A DNA stretch of 64,000 bases from Flavobacterium sp. SLB02 (lineage in GTDB: Bacteria > Bacteroidota > Bacteroidia > Flavobacteriales > Flavobacteriaceae). The DNA is taken from the NCBI RefSeq assembly GCF_009664855.1, contig NZ_CP045928.1, positions 2,412,049 through 2,476,048 on the forward strand, in the 5' to 3' direction. The notes beneath the pieces were generated by a model that was not told where the DNA came from, made no database searches, and saw only the letters and a list, made by a program, of their open reading frames with translations. The position numbers were made by a program, and so were the translations under genes. Below, one piece after another: positions 29,901 to 41,477 of this stretch (position 1 is the stretch's first letter; every line of letters starts with the position of its first letter).

Positions 29901-31014
29901 GCTCGCATAAGGAAAGAATGAAATCGCTAGGTAATGTGTTTGTTGCTTTTTCATTTTTAGAAACGGTCAAAAAAGGGCTTTTTTTGCTCTCAACTCTATT
30001 CACTCCCCCTCTTAAAGTTCCTATCCAGACGCGATTTGCACTGTCTAAATACAAAGAAGAAATGGCATTACTGTTTAACTTTTCGTCACTAAAATTTGCA
30101 TTAAGGGAAGAAAAGGAATTGGAAGTATAATTATACTGAACCACGCCGTTACCATTTGTCGCGATCCAAAGTTCCCTGGTATCACGCTTGTACATAAAGT
30201 CAGCAATAGGATATCGCACTTCCTGATTGCTGTACACATGGTAGGTTTTATCGATGGTATTGTACTTCAATAAACCTTCTTCGACACCAACCCAAATGTT
30301 CGAGAACGGGTCATAAAAAATACTGGTACCATTGAGAATTTCAGAGAAAACTACTGATAATTTATTGGTGTTCGTGTCCATAGCGACAATGCCAACACCC
30401 TGAACAAAACCCCACAATTTGCCCGATGCATCAAAATCTATTGCCTGAACATGATAATCCCACTGCAATTTTCCATTTACAGAAAGGGGGACAAAAGTAA
30501 TTTCCTTTCCATTTTTCGAACAAAGCAAACCTTTACCGGCTGTAGCAATGTATAGATTTGTTTTATAATCTTTGATTTGATTAACGACAAAATTAATGGG
30601 TTCATTTTTACCCGTTTTAGGATTTACACTATAGCGTGTACTAAACCTGTTGGTCAAATAACTGTAAACACTGATTCCGCCTTTTGTACCAATCCAAATT
30701 TCGTTTTGGGTACCACAAATACTTACAACCCTGTTATTTACTAAAGAATTAAGATCATTGGGTTCGTTTCTGTAATTCACAAAATTATAGCCGTCATATC
30801 GGCTTATTCCGTCGTACGTTCCAAACCACATTAAACCTCGTTTGTCTTTGTAGACTGAAGTAACAGCATTATTAGCAAGTCCGTTTTTTATACCAATATA
30901 GCCAATATCATATTTTTCCGATTCAAATTTTGAAACAGACGATATTGCAGCTGACTGCGGTTTCGCCACAATACCAGCTAAGAATATTAAAAAAAACAGG
31001 ACTTTATTTCTCAA
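26920..31014 (-). CDS. Hybrid two-component system regulator (HTCS) of the polysaccharide locus
   Basis: The 1364-residue protein has a signal peptide, two seven-bladed Reg_prop propellers (about 35-650), a Y_Y_Y domain (about 690-770), and one membrane segment (about 775-797). HisKA with H835 in SHEFRSP follows, then HATPase (about 935-1048), receiver (about 1098-1215, D1147) and an AraC-type HTH (about 1255-1350). Periplasmic oligosaccharide sensing would trigger direct activation of the locus. The likely targets carry tandem repeats before susC and GH2. The DUF2264 and GH105 genes follow it closely and may be cotranscribed. Confidence 0.95.
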   Translation of the reverse strand: MRNKVLFFLIFLAGIVAKPQSAAISSVSKFESEKYDIGYIGIKNGLANNAVTSVYKDKRGLMWFGTYDGISRYDGYNFVNYRNEPNDLNSLVNNRVVSICGTQNEIWIGTKGGISVYSYLTNRFSTRYSVNPKTGKNEPINFVVNQIKDYKTNLYIATAGKGLLCSKNGKEITFVPLSVNGKLQWDYHVQAIDFDASGKLWGFVQGVGIVAMDTNTNKLSVVFSEILNGTSIFYDPFSNIWVGVEEGLLKYNTIDKTYHVYSNQEVRYPIADFMYKRDTRELWIATNGNGVVQYNYTSNSFSSLNANFSDEKLNSNAISSLYLDSANRVWIGTLRGGVNRVESKKSPFLTVSKNEKATNTLPSDFILSLCEQDSENLWIGTDGGGASLWNRKNNSFTNYSYNANSSNSLTNNFVSAIAKDDKGTWFGTYGGGISLFNAKTRSFKKYALFNPKYNSFQKNIWVMYRSKDKVLWAASPDDEGLYRYNETTDKFDFVDAKINGIISITEDAQGCLWLGNFTGIFKYNPKTAKSQLIQLIKYPVRSIVAVSTTKMLIGTEGRGLMIFNPQTLKGKFLTHKDGISNNSVLNIVQDNQGAYWCSTYNGIFVYNDVTGKITSYHDSDGLQSNQFNYNAALKLSTGEIVFGGIKGFNIINTKINCDAHGFPKLIINAIKVNNKAIEESGLATFGIDKLKFPYDESMLNIDFAALEYSLPEKISYAYFLDGWDSQWHYVDNIRSANYSRLTEGDYVLKIKSTNAEGVWNTQSISLPITILPPWYRSIFAYLFYALAVAFIIYVVDKYQRQQEKLKYEVKLSQDLARQEKELNEKKLTFFTNISHEFRSPLTMIINPLKDIIYGTDQQIDPGAIEMVYSNSRRLLSLVDQLLLFRKTETETGKLKIGQIDIVELAKEVFSCFVHHAKTNKIDYSFSISEEKVYLYVDREKIEMALFNLISNALKFTEKENGAVAVNLRCVNNEVIISVIDNGEGILEADKEKIFDLFYQSNKNIKNNRKGFGIGLYLVKQFVDQHHGEVSCSNNQNGGATFEIKLLLGKEHFGDIEIREDLNDRTLFLEEALEDTLIQKVSHTIEEPENVKDVINEAKSILIVDDNPQIRNYLKRILASKYHITAAESAEAALEIIRKVQPDLIISDVVMGEMNGVAFCKYIKTDEELKHIPVILLTGGTSEEVKLKGAEVGADDYITKPFDNEYLLARISGILTRRDTEQNYLLKSVTKNAGSLKLSDEDKILIERIVDIIDANLDVDNFNVNDLALQLGMSYSLVYKKIKKITGKSVSEFTRNVRLRKVATLLITTDLQISQAASMAGFGDIKYFRKHFQQFYNINPSEFKKKYQNVKDNKYILNESFWKST

Positions 31015-31087
31015 AATATATTGTGCATTAGGTTATATTGAAATACTTATTTACTACCAAATTGTTCTAAAAAATTATTAAAAATCA

Positions 31088-31120
31088 GAAAAACCTATGA
31101 CTACAAATCATAGGCTTTTC
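31088..31120 (-). terminator. Terminator of the LacZ-like GH2 gene
   Basis: On the minus strand CCTATGA and TCATAGG form a 7-bp stem around a 7-base loop, followed by TTTTT. It separates the GH2 gene from the hybrid regulator, which should have its own promoter downstream. Confidence 0.6.
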
Positions 31121-31146
31121 CGGACAAACTTAAAAATGACACTAAA

Positions 31147-34260
<3,114 letters not shown>

Positions 34261-34362
34261 TTAATTACTTTTACAAAATCAGTTTTTAAAATTTAATACT
34301 CCCCAATTTTATTTCAAATTCAAAGAGAAGAGTAAGCTCCATCAGAAATAAAATCGGGTTCA

Positions 34363-34436
34363 CAAATTTAGATAACACCATATAAGACAAGAGGGACATT
34401 ACAATAAAACAGAAGGGGCATATCAATATAAACCAC
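34363..34436 (-). promoter_or_regulatory. Promoter and tandem operator of the LacZ-like GH2 gene
   Basis: The minus strand reads TAAATTTG at 34370-34363. Two 22-bp units at 34393-34414 and 34415-34436 share GGGnCATnnCAATA and match at 14 of 22 positions. They fit the form GGGnnAnnnCA of the susC operator. The first unit begins 23 bp from the -7 box, against 24 at susC. No other feature was seen in 34261-34563. Confidence 0.6.
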
Positions 34437-34563
34437 TAAAAATGCTTAAATAAGGTTAAATTACAGCTCATTTCATTATTTTTAAATTAAAAAACTGTGA
34501 AAGCAAAAAATAATACTTTAGCTAAATATTGTATTTATTTTTGCTGAAATGATTATTTATTTG

Positions 34564-35886
34564 TCATTTAGGCAACTTTTGCACTTCTAAAACCTGTACC
34601 ATTTGAGGCGCTACTTTTGCTAATCCTTCTCCGTCTGCCTGGCTTACATTTTGCAAAAAAATATGCAATTGCTTTTTTTGTTCCCAAAGTTCTTTATCAA
34701 AATTAGGCTCCCATTGTCCTACCGTAAACCGGCTAAGATCTTGTAGTTTCCAATCTTTGTTTTGTAGGTTGGTATATCCCAATGTTATTTTATTCTCTCT
34801 TTCTTCATCTCTAAAAAGTAAATACAACATCGATTTATCGACCAAAATTTCAGGGCGTGAAATAGGGATTCTTTTAGTGCCTCCACCTCCTAAAGAAAAT
34901 GGATTTAGATGAAAACTGGTGTTAATCAGGTTCCATTTTCCGTTAGACAAATACACTACTTTGTATTGCGGGATTCCGTTATTATCCCAATAAGTAGCGA
35001 TATACGGATTTCCCTGATCGTCAACGGTCATTGCTGTTTGATTGATCAGACTGCTGTTTTGAGGTATTTCCCAGGCATGTTCAGCAGTTTGTTTTGTAAT
35101 AGGCAAAGTGTATTTTTCACCGGTAGATTTCTGCCAGGTTTTACCTCCATCGGGCGAAAAGGCATAACAAAGATCATGGTTTGTCGATACATCCCAGCTT
35201 TCCCTCCAAACCCATGAAATGTAAATTCCTTTTTTGCCTACATACATTTGCCAGTACGCACTGCGTTGATTTTCGCCATCAATTAAATTATTTTGCAATG
35301 ATGTCCATTGCTGCGTTTTTACATCAAAGGATTTCATGATCATATTGCCTCTTCCGGAAGCTCCGGACCGATAACAAAACAGTAATTTTCCGTTAGGTAA
35401 ATTATGGAATTCAGGATAGGTTACTTTCAATTCATCCTCTCCCGTCATGGGCTGCTCTTCTCCTAATTCTAAACTATAGGCCTTTTTACTTCTGGCATAA
35501 CGCAAACGGGTGTCATGATGATCCCAGCTTACATGAAGATAACCTTCGCTGTCAATGACTATACTAATATCATTATGAGCGTCTTTGACATTGCCGGTAT
35601 AAGGAGTAACTACTGTCTCCCACTTTTTTGAATTTAGGTTACGCTTTGCCAAAACCATCCTGCCCTCAGGATCATAATAGGCGGTATATTGAACACCTTT
35701 AAAAGAAGTCAGCGCATTGTTTCTAAAAATAACGGTATTAACAGAATTATTGCTCCAGCCCAAACCAACTTCAGTTTCCGTAACTTTAAGCTGTGCATTA
35801 ACATTAGAAGAAAAAAATGTCATTGCCATAAAAAAGCTTATGACTACAAAATTTCTATCTAAACCGGTACTTAAGGTAGTATTCAT
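34564..35886 (-). CDS. BNR-propeller enzyme of the GH145/PL24/PL25/PL27 group
   Basis: The roughly 440-residue protein has a signal peptide and a seven-bladed BNR propeller. Typical segments are DAHNDISIVIDSEGYLHVSW followed by DHH, GASGRGN, WVWRESWDVSTNHDLCYA and GGGTKRIPISRPE. This superfamily holds GH145 rhamnosidases, Rha-GlcA lyases (PL27) and ulvan lyases (PL24/PL25). Without sulfatases, and with GH105 and GH154 nearby, a Rha-alpha-1,4-GlcA lyase or rhamnosidase is favoured. The start at 35886 (MNTTL) is chosen; an ATG at 35910 adds eight residues. Confidence 0.75.
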   Translation of the reverse strand: MNTTLSTGLDRNFVVISFFMAMTFFSSNVNAQLKVTETEVGLGWSNNSVNTVIFRNNALTSFKGVQYTAYYDPEGRMVLAKRNLNSKKWETVVTPYTGNVKDAHNDISIVIDSEGYLHVSWDHHDTRLRYARSKKAYSLELGEEQPMTGEDELKVTYPEFHNLPNGKLLFCYRSGASGRGNMIMKSFDVKTQQWTSLQNNLIDGENQRSAYWQMYVGKKGIYISWVWRESWDVSTNHDLCYAFSPDGGKTWQKSTGEKYTLPITKQTAEHAWEIPQNSSLINQTAMTVDDQGNPYIATYWDNNGIPQYKVVYLSNGKWNLINTSFHLNPFSLGGGGTKRIPISRPEILVDKSMLYLLFRDEERENKITLGYTNLQNKDWKLQDLSRFTVGQWEPNFDKELWEQKKQLHIFLQNVSQADGEGLAKVAPQMVQVLEVQKLPK

Positions 35887-36002
35887 CGTTATTTTCGAAT
35901 ATAAAATCATTAATTTTTAAGAGTAATAAAAAAGATCTGTTTAAAAAAATCAGAATAAAATATTGAATCTGTTTTTTTACATTCTTTTTATTGACTAATT
36001 AA

Positions 36003-36069
36003 CAAATGTAGTTACTACATTTATAAATATGAGCCAGTACCAACCAGTTTTTAAGTTTATCTACCAGTT
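36003..36069 (-). promoter_or_regulatory. Promoter of the BNR-propeller gene with CCAGT repeats
   Basis: The minus strand reads TACATTTG at 36010-36003. Upstream, CCAGT occurs at 36034, 36044 and 36064 (spacing 10 and 20 bp), so all three face the same side of the helix. This differs from the GGG-type operator of susC, hinting at a different regulator. Confidence 0.4.
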
Positions 36070-36176
36070 ATAGTCGAATTATTCTGTATGTTCACATTTT
36101 AATGGGGCCTAATTATCAGAGAAACAAATGTTTTATAGTTTTTGAGAATGCCGTTATTATGTATGCCAATTTCTTG

Positions 36177-36184
36177 TAGATTTG
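36177..36184 (+). promoter_or_regulatory. -7 element of the 7TM-AraC gene
   Basis: TAGATTTG, followed by C, matches the consensus on the plus strand and implies a leader of about 140 bp before the start at 36329. Together with the divergent BNR promoter it accounts for the 35887-36328 gap. Confidence 0.45.
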
Positions 36185-36328
36185 CGCCACCACATATTTT
36201 TCTGCTAAAGCAAAGGACTCAGATGTAAAAAAATGGCTGCTTAAAGATGAAAAAATCAAGCTACTTTCGCTTATTATCAATTTAAAGAAAATGTCAAACA
36301 TTCAAAACATAAAAAATACGCTCTTATT

Positions 36329-37471
36329 ATGGATCAACTGATTAGCTACTTTGTTGCAGGAACAGCTTTATTATTGGCCTTTTTAATTTTTGCCAATATT
36401 AATCCGGTTAGTACCAGAGTTAACAAATGGTTCGGTTGCTTTATTTTATGTATCTTTCTTATTCAGTTTAATGACTTACTAGAAAAAACTGAGTTTATGA
36501 AAACAAGAATGTTCATTAATGATTTTCTGGGCATAACAGATTTTATAGTAGCTCCTGTTTTCTATTTTAGCGTAATTTATTTTATTCAGCCCGATAAAAA
36601 ATGGAGACGAAAAGATAATTTTCATTTTGGTTTTGCTTTTGTAATGCTGGTATTGCTTTTACTTTCGTTATTGATTGAGGTAAAACATCCGCCAACAGCA
36701 GCCGATAAAAAAAATGCCGCTATCATCCTGACTGTTTTTAATCTGTTTTTTTGTGTTCAGGTCATACCTTATTGTATCTCGGCTTACAGAAAAATTGCAG
36801 CCTATCAAAAGAATTTGTTTTTGTACACTTCGAATACAGCCACAATTAACTTAAAATGGCTACAAAAAGTAGTGATTTGTATACTGATCATAACAGGACT
36901 TTGGTTGATTGACAATGTCTTTAAATTAGCCAAAAACAATCCGTTATTTGACCATATTGCAAGTCTAATTTATCTAATAGGCATTTTTTATATTGCTTAT
37001 TATTCTTTAAAACAAAAAGAAATTTCAGAACTTAATCAGCAGGAAAAAAAGGAAATCGATGTTATTATAAAAGAGAATTCAGGTGTAGAAAGCAACCAGA
37101 AAAAACGAATTTCTGATATTGATTTACAAGAAACAAAATCGGTTTTAATGGACGTAATGATCAATAAAAGACCTTTTTTGGATCCTGAATTGAGTTTATT
37201 CAAATTAGCTTCTCAATTGGATATCTCATCACATCAGCTTTCCTATGTGATCAATAAAGGTTTTAATGAAAACTTTTATCAGTTTGTGAATCGGTACCGA
37301 ATCGAAGAAGCAAAAAAAATGATTCAGGATCCCAATATGCAGCATTTAAGTATTATTGGAATTGCTTTTGAAGTTGGTTTTAATTCTAAAACGGTTTTTA
37401 ATACTACTTTTAAAAAGAGCACCGGCCTGACCCCATCTGAATTTAAAAAAGTAAATCTCGTTTTAGCATAA
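36329..37471 (+). CDS. 7TM membrane-anchored AraC family regulator
   Basis: The 380-residue protein has seven predicted membrane helices (about 5-24, 32-50, 67-90, 95-115, 128-150, 175-195 and 205-228). A linker follows, then two AraC-type helix-turn-helices (about 275-378), including GIAFEVGFNSKTVFNTTFKK. It resembles Bacteroidota AraC regulators with an integral-membrane sensor. The signal is unknown. It is divergent from the carbohydrate locus and may or may not belong to it. Confidence 0.88.
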   Translation: MDQLISYFVAGTALLLAFLIFANINPVSTRVNKWFGCFILCIFLIQFNDLLEKTEFMKTRMFINDFLGITDFIVAPVFYFSVIYFIQPDKKWRRKDNFHFGFAFVMLVLLLLSLLIEVKHPPTAADKKNAAIILTVFNLFFCVQVIPYCISAYRKIAAYQKNLFLYTSNTATINLKWLQKVVICILIITGLWLIDNVFKLAKNNPLFDHIASLIYLIGIFYIAYYSLKQKEISELNQQEKKEIDVIIKENSGVESNQKKRISDIDLQETKSVLMDVMINKRPFLDPELSLFKLASQLDISSHQLSYVINKGFNENFYQFVNRYRIEEAKKMIQDPNMQHLSIIGIAFEVGFNSKTVFNTTFKKSTGLTPSEFKKVNLVLA

Positions 37472-37538
37472 AATTATTCAATGCTATTTTATTTTTTTTA
37501 GATAAAAATCATGTAGAGTATAGTGTGCTTTAAAATAG

Positions 37539-37564
37539 GTTCTGATTCATAAATCAGAACTTTT
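37539..37564 (+). terminator. Terminator after the 7TM-AraC gene
   Basis: GTTCTGATT and AATCAGAAC form a 9-bp stem with a CATA loop followed by TTTT. Confidence 0.6.
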
Positions 37565-37624
37565 AAATGGTAAATGATGCTAATATTTGCATCGAATTTA
37601 TCTTTAAAACTAAAAAATACTACC

Positions 37625-38521
37625 ATGATCTTTAAGAAAGAAATACAAAAATTAAAGCTAAACCAAATCATCACAATTCGACTACTACTTATTTTATTTG
37701 CCTTCACATCGGCCTGCTCTTCTATCTCCTGCTCAGACGATGATAAAAATAAAAATACAGAATATCCGGGAACAACAGTAGATGTAGGAACACATAAACT
37801 AATGGCATACTCGGTATCAAAACAATCAAAATACTTAGTTGTCTTCGAATCAGGTCACGGCAATGATCATACATCCTGGTACAGCACCGGAAAATCCTCT
37901 GAAATCTTATCTATATCTGATTATTTAGATTCAGATGTTTTATTATACGATAGAGCCGGTTATGGAAAATCAGGATTGAATACTGAATCCAGAGATATTA
38001 AAAAATTAAGAAGCGAACTTGAAACAGTTGTGAATCAATTTGCAAATGGCAGAAAAGTTGTGCTTGTAGGACATTCATTAGGAGGCTTGATTATTAGAGA
38101 TTTTGCTATAAAAAACCCTGAAAAAGTGGCCGGATTAGTATTTGTTGATGCTTCGCACGAAAAGTACAATCATTATTCGCAAGACCAAATAAACCTCTTT
38201 TACAATAATTATAAAACAGCCTACGGTTCAAATTCAGGAATAGCATTAGAAACCCTGCAATTAATTGAAGATTTTAAATACACGGCCACATTGCCTAATT
38301 TACCTGACGTTCCCCTTATTGCTATTACAAGTATGAAAACGGATGCTGAACACAATTTGGCTGATAGGCAGCTATGGTATGACTCTAAAGAATCTCTTAA
38401 GGCTGGGGTGACTGATTTTACACATATTACTACAACAAAATCCGGACATTTTATTCAGCTTGAAGAACCTAAACTTGTTCTGGATAATATCAGGAAAATA
38501 GTATCAAAACTTCCAATTTAA
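37625..38521 (+). CDS. Alpha/beta-hydrolase lipoprotein
   Basis: The product (about 298 residues from the chosen start) has a signal sequence ending in ACSSISC, suggesting lipid attachment. The alpha/beta-hydrolase fold shows an oxyanion region (FESGHGNDHTSW), RAGYGKSG, the nucleophile elbow VGHSLGG and a late His in TKSGHFIQLEEP. The start at 37625 (MIFKKE) is preferred because the frame upstream to 37574 lies within the promoter region. The substrate is unknown; esterase or lactonase activity is possible. It stands alone between two terminators. Confidence 0.85.
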   Translation: MIFKKEIQKLKLNQIITIRLLLILFAFTSACSSISCSDDDKNKNTEYPGTTVDVGTHKLMAYSVSKQSKYLVVFESGHGNDHTSWYSTGKSSEILSISDYLDSDVLLYDRAGYGKSGLNTESRDIKKLRSELETVVNQFANGRKVVLVGHSLGGLIIRDFAIKNPEKVAGLVFVDASHEKYNHYSQDQINLFYNNYKTAYGSNSGIALETLQLIEDFKYTATLPNLPDVPLIAITSMKTDAEHNLADRQLWYDSKESLKAGVTDFTHITTTKSGHFIQLEEPKLVLDNIRKIVSKLPI

Positions 38522-38844
38522 ATACACTAAATCAGCATTTTATTTTGGGGTAAAGATTTTATATTGCGTTAGGCTCATTAAATCATTATGCGAATTATAT
38601 AACAACAAACCATATGCATATAAAATAATAGTATTGTTTAAGTTGCATCTTTGACCTAACAAATTAACCTCCCTATTACTTCTGTAAAGTTTATTTTGCT
38701 AAGGCAAAAAATATCTTATATAAATAGTTCTGCAGTGTTCATTCCAAGGACTACTATTCTGTGTTTATTTATTTTTTAATTCAGTCTGAAGCTGAGAAAA
38801 ATTTTGAGTAGACATAAAATGGAAGATTATGTTTATTATGGACG
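38522..38844. other. Gene-free region, possible small RNA
   Basis: No convincing coding frame is present apart from a 13-codon frame at about 38820-38861 that overlaps the terminator. The region ends in a strong terminator although no gene precedes it closely on the plus strand. Either the terminator belongs to the hydrolase gene 320 bp upstream or an unannotated transcript ends here. Confidence 0.3.
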
Positions 38845-38878
38845 CCCGTCTGATATGTAATGTATCTGGCGGGTTTTT
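38845..38878 (+). terminator. Rho-independent terminator
   Basis: CCCGTC pairs with GGCGGG, then a T-T mismatch, then GATA with TATC around a 7-base loop, followed by TTTTT. It stands more than 320 bp after the last gene on this strand. Confidence 0.6.
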
Positions 38879-38976
38879 CATTTAAAATTCAAAATGAAGA
38901 AAGATAACTTTACGTAATTAAAGTTAATAAAAGCATAATTAAAAATTATTTTCTAACTTTCTATTTTTTAATAGGC

Positions 38977-38984
38977 TACATTTG
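38977..38984 (+). promoter_or_regulatory. -7 element of the cold-shock gene
   Basis: TACATTTG is an exact TAnnTTTG match 20 bp before the start codon, so the leader is very short. The long 5' untranslated region known for enterobacterial cspA is absent. Confidence 0.5.
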
Positions 38985-39003
38985 ACAAAATTAAATATTT
39001 AAT

Positions 39004-39195
39004 ATGCAAGAAGGTACAGTAAAATTCTTCAATGAAGAAAAAGGTTTCGGATTTATTACACCAAATAATGGAGGAAACGAAGTTTTTGTTCATGTTTCAG
39101 GTCTATCAGAAAACATTCGTGAAAACGATTCAGTTCGATATGACGTAGAAGAAGGCCGTAGAGGTCCAAACGCAGTAAACGTAATCATAGCATAA
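39004..39195 (+). CDS. cspA: Cold-shock domain protein
   Basis: The 63-residue protein is a single cold-shock domain, with RNP1 KGFGFIT and RNP2 VFVHVS. Length and motif fit CspA-type RNA chaperones that melt secondary structure in mRNA. It is flanked by its own promoter and terminator and is monocistronic. The paralogue identity within the Csp family cannot be told. Confidence 0.95.
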   Translation: MQEGTVKFFNEEKGFGFITPNNGGNEVFVHVSGLSENIRENDSVRYDVEEGRRGPNAVNVIIA

Positions 39196-39219
39196 CATAT
39201 ACTATAGAACTAGTTTATT

Positions 39220-39247
39220 AAGCACCTGTCTGACAGGTGCTTTTTTT
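39220..39247 (+). terminator. Terminator of the cold-shock gene
   Basis: AAGCACCTG and CAGGTGCTT form a perfect 9-bp stem with a TCTGA loop followed by a T-run. Confidence 0.85.
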
Positions 39248-39258
39248 ATTTTACACCA

Positions 39259-39474
39259 TTATGAAATCGTATTCTCATTGAGGTAAATGATTTCAAATTG
39301 AATGGATGAGATCAGGATTACTCCTGCTCTGCTGATATTGTTCTCCTGATAATTGTACAACTGTTTGCCCTAAACAGCATTATCAATTTCTTTACTGCCA
39401 ACAATCAAAATATTATTCGTCTTTTTTAAAGATTTAAGTTTGGCCCTGCACAAACTGCTTCCTGAATCCTTTTT
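39259..39474 (-). pseudogene. Possible decayed reading frame
   Basis: On the minus strand a frame of about 71 codons is broken by a single TAG at 39372-39370 and ends at TAA at 39261. The read-through has an ordinary protein composition (for example LKSLKKTNNILIVGSKEIDN) and locally higher GC. I cannot assign it to a family, and it has no start codon in good context. The rest of the 39248-39773 gap holds nothing I recognise. Confidence 0.2.
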
Positions 39475-39773
39475 TCAAAAAATCAGATATTATCTATTAA
39501 ATCCTATAAGAATTAAGGTTCATTTTATTAAAGTAAATATCGGAATGTTAAAGATGCTTATTGTTTAAGTATTTTCTTTAAACTCTAAACAAAACTATAT
39601 GTTTTTTACTTAACTTCGTTAGTTCGCTATAATTCTTATGTATAATGTCCTTACCATTATAATTATGAAAAAGTTATTGGAATTGTGATATACTATAATG
39701 AATTCATGTAACAGGAAACTTTTAAAAACCAATAGCTTCGCAATAAAAACTATATCAATTAACCCTAACCACT

Positions 39774-41282
39774 ATGTATCAAAATCCAAGGCTTTTACAA
39801 AATATAATTGACTCGATTCCGCTGCCCATTGGGGTATATATAGGAAATAATCTTAAAATTGAATTAGCTAATGCATCCATGATCAAGACCTGGGGCAAAG
39901 GAAATGATGTACTTGGAAAAACCTATCTTGATGTTGTTCCGGAAATTGAAAAACAACAAATTTTAGATCAGGCATTAGGCGTACTAAAAACCGGAATTGC
40001 TTTTCATGCCAAATGCAAAAAAGTAGATCTGGTAATAGAGGGAACCATGATGGAGCATTACTTCAACTATAGTTTTATTCCTTTGTTTGATGATAAGGGA
40101 CAAGTTTATGGGGTTCTCAACACTGGTACTGATATAACCGATTTACAACTGGCAAAAGAAGAAATACAAAATTCGACTGAAAGGCTTACCATGGCTATCG
40201 ATACCTCAGGAATAGGAAGTTATGAAATAGACCTTGCTACAAAAAAAATTAAAACCTCAGGTAATTTCAATGCTATGTGCAATATTGAAAACGAAGTAAC
40301 CAATGAAGATTTAATTGCAAAACTTCATCCGGATGATCTGCCTGCACGCGAAAAAGCGCATCAGGAAGCTGCAATAAGCGGAAAAATATGCTACGAAGCG
40401 CGCATTGTAAATGAGGACCAATCAGCGCGATGGACCAAAATTAATGGTAAGATTATAAAGGATAAAGAAGGTAATTCAAAAACTATAATTGGAATTATTC
40501 AGGATATCCATGAACAGAAAGAATTTGAAGAAGAATTAAAAAAACAGGTTACCTATCGTACAGATGAATTAACGCGATCTAATAATGATCTTATGCAGTT
40601 TGCCAGCGTAGTCAGTCATGATTTGAGAGAGCCATTACGTAAAATTAAAATTTTCAATACTCTTTTAAAAAATAATGTCGAAAGTGATGTTAATGAAAAA
40701 TCCAGAAAATACATTCATAAGGTCAGTCAGTCTGCTCAAAGGATGGAAAATATCATAGAGGGAATTTTAACCTATTCTACTTTAGATAAAACGCTGCAGA
40801 TTATTGACACCATAGATCTCAATGAAGTTATTGAAAATATCAAAATAGACCTTGAACTGGTAATAAAAGAAAAAGATGCTATTTTAGTAACTTGCGATCT
40901 TCCTGAAATAGAAGGAGCGCCTATTTTAATCAGCCAGCTTTTCTATAATTTGATACAAAATGCCTTGAAATTCTCAAAAGCAGATCAGCCTCCAAGAGTT
41001 ATTATCACCAGCGCTCTTGTAAATAGTGATGGCGTCGATGCAGTGCAGATCACAATCAAAGATAATGGCATTGGTCTTGATGCTGAATATGCCGAAAGAA
41101 TATTTACAGCTTTTGAAAGACTGCATTCTAAAGATCATTATGAAGGCAATGGTCTTGGACTTGCGCTGTGCAGAAAAATCGCAAAAAGACACAACGGAAA
41201 AATCAGCGCTACCGGAGAAAAAGACAATGGGGCTGAATTCACTGTTACTCTTCCTTTAAGACAAACAGTAGAAACTATATAA
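39774..41282 (+). CDS. PAS-domain sensor histidine kinase
   Basis: The 502-residue cytosolic protein has two PAS domains (about 8-125 and 135-250), a coiled linker, HisKA with H282 in VVSHDLREPLRK, and HATPase (about 385-498, with DNGIGL and GNGLGLAL). It resembles the phytochrome-type soluble kinases common in Bacteroidota. There is no receiver domain and no response regulator next to it, so its partner is elsewhere. The PAS ligand is unknown. Confidence 0.9.
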   Translation: MYQNPRLLQNIIDSIPLPIGVYIGNNLKIELANASMIKTWGKGNDVLGKTYLDVVPEIEKQQILDQALGVLKTGIAFHAKCKKVDLVIEGTMMEHYFNYSFIPLFDDKGQVYGVLNTGTDITDLQLAKEEIQNSTERLTMAIDTSGIGSYEIDLATKKIKTSGNFNAMCNIENEVTNEDLIAKLHPDDLPAREKAHQEAAISGKICYEARIVNEDQSARWTKINGKIIKDKEGNSKTIIGIIQDIHEQKEFEEELKKQVTYRTDELTRSNNDLMQFASVVSHDLREPLRKIKIFNTLLKNNVESDVNEKSRKYIHKVSQSAQRMENIIEGILTYSTLDKTLQIIDTIDLNEVIENIKIDLELVIKEKDAILVTCDLPEIEGAPILISQLFYNLIQNALKFSKADQPPRVIITSALVNSDGVDAVQITIKDNGIGLDAEYAERIFTAFERLHSKDHYEGNGLGLALCRKIAKRHNGKISATGEKDNGAEFTVTLPLRQTVETI

Positions 41283-41411
41283 AGTTGCTGTTTTTCTGTT
41301 TTTAATTTCGAACAAGATGCCGTTGATGAATATTAGATTCTCAATTAAGCATAATTTCCAATATATTGATTAAAACAGTAAGCTGTTTAGAACAAACCAT
41401 TCAATAAAATA

Positions 41412-41443
41412 GAGGCTGCTTCAAAATTTTTTGAAACAGCCTC
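41412..41443. terminator. Bidirectional terminator
   Basis: GAGGCTG-C-TTCAAAA pairs with TTTTGAA-A-CAGCCTC, a 14-bp stem with one mismatch. T-rich sequence follows on both strands. It lies between convergent kinase and peptidase genes. Confidence 0.75.
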
Positions 41444-41477
41444 CTATATTTTGTAAAGACAACTCTAAATCAACTTT

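Noticed and set aside
31125..31132. TAAGTTTG on the minus strand as the promoter of the hybrid regulator
   Set aside because: It lies upstream of the GH2 terminator hairpin, so a transcript starting there would meet the terminator at once.
36116..36301. Minus-strand frame of 61 codons in the leader of the 7TM-AraC gene
   Set aside because: It overlaps a plus-strand promoter and has a low-complexity composition.
37574..37624. Upstream start codon of the alpha/beta-hydrolase
   Set aside because: The extension would sit within the promoter region just after a terminator and would bury the signal sequence; the Met at 37625 gives a normal lipoprotein signal.
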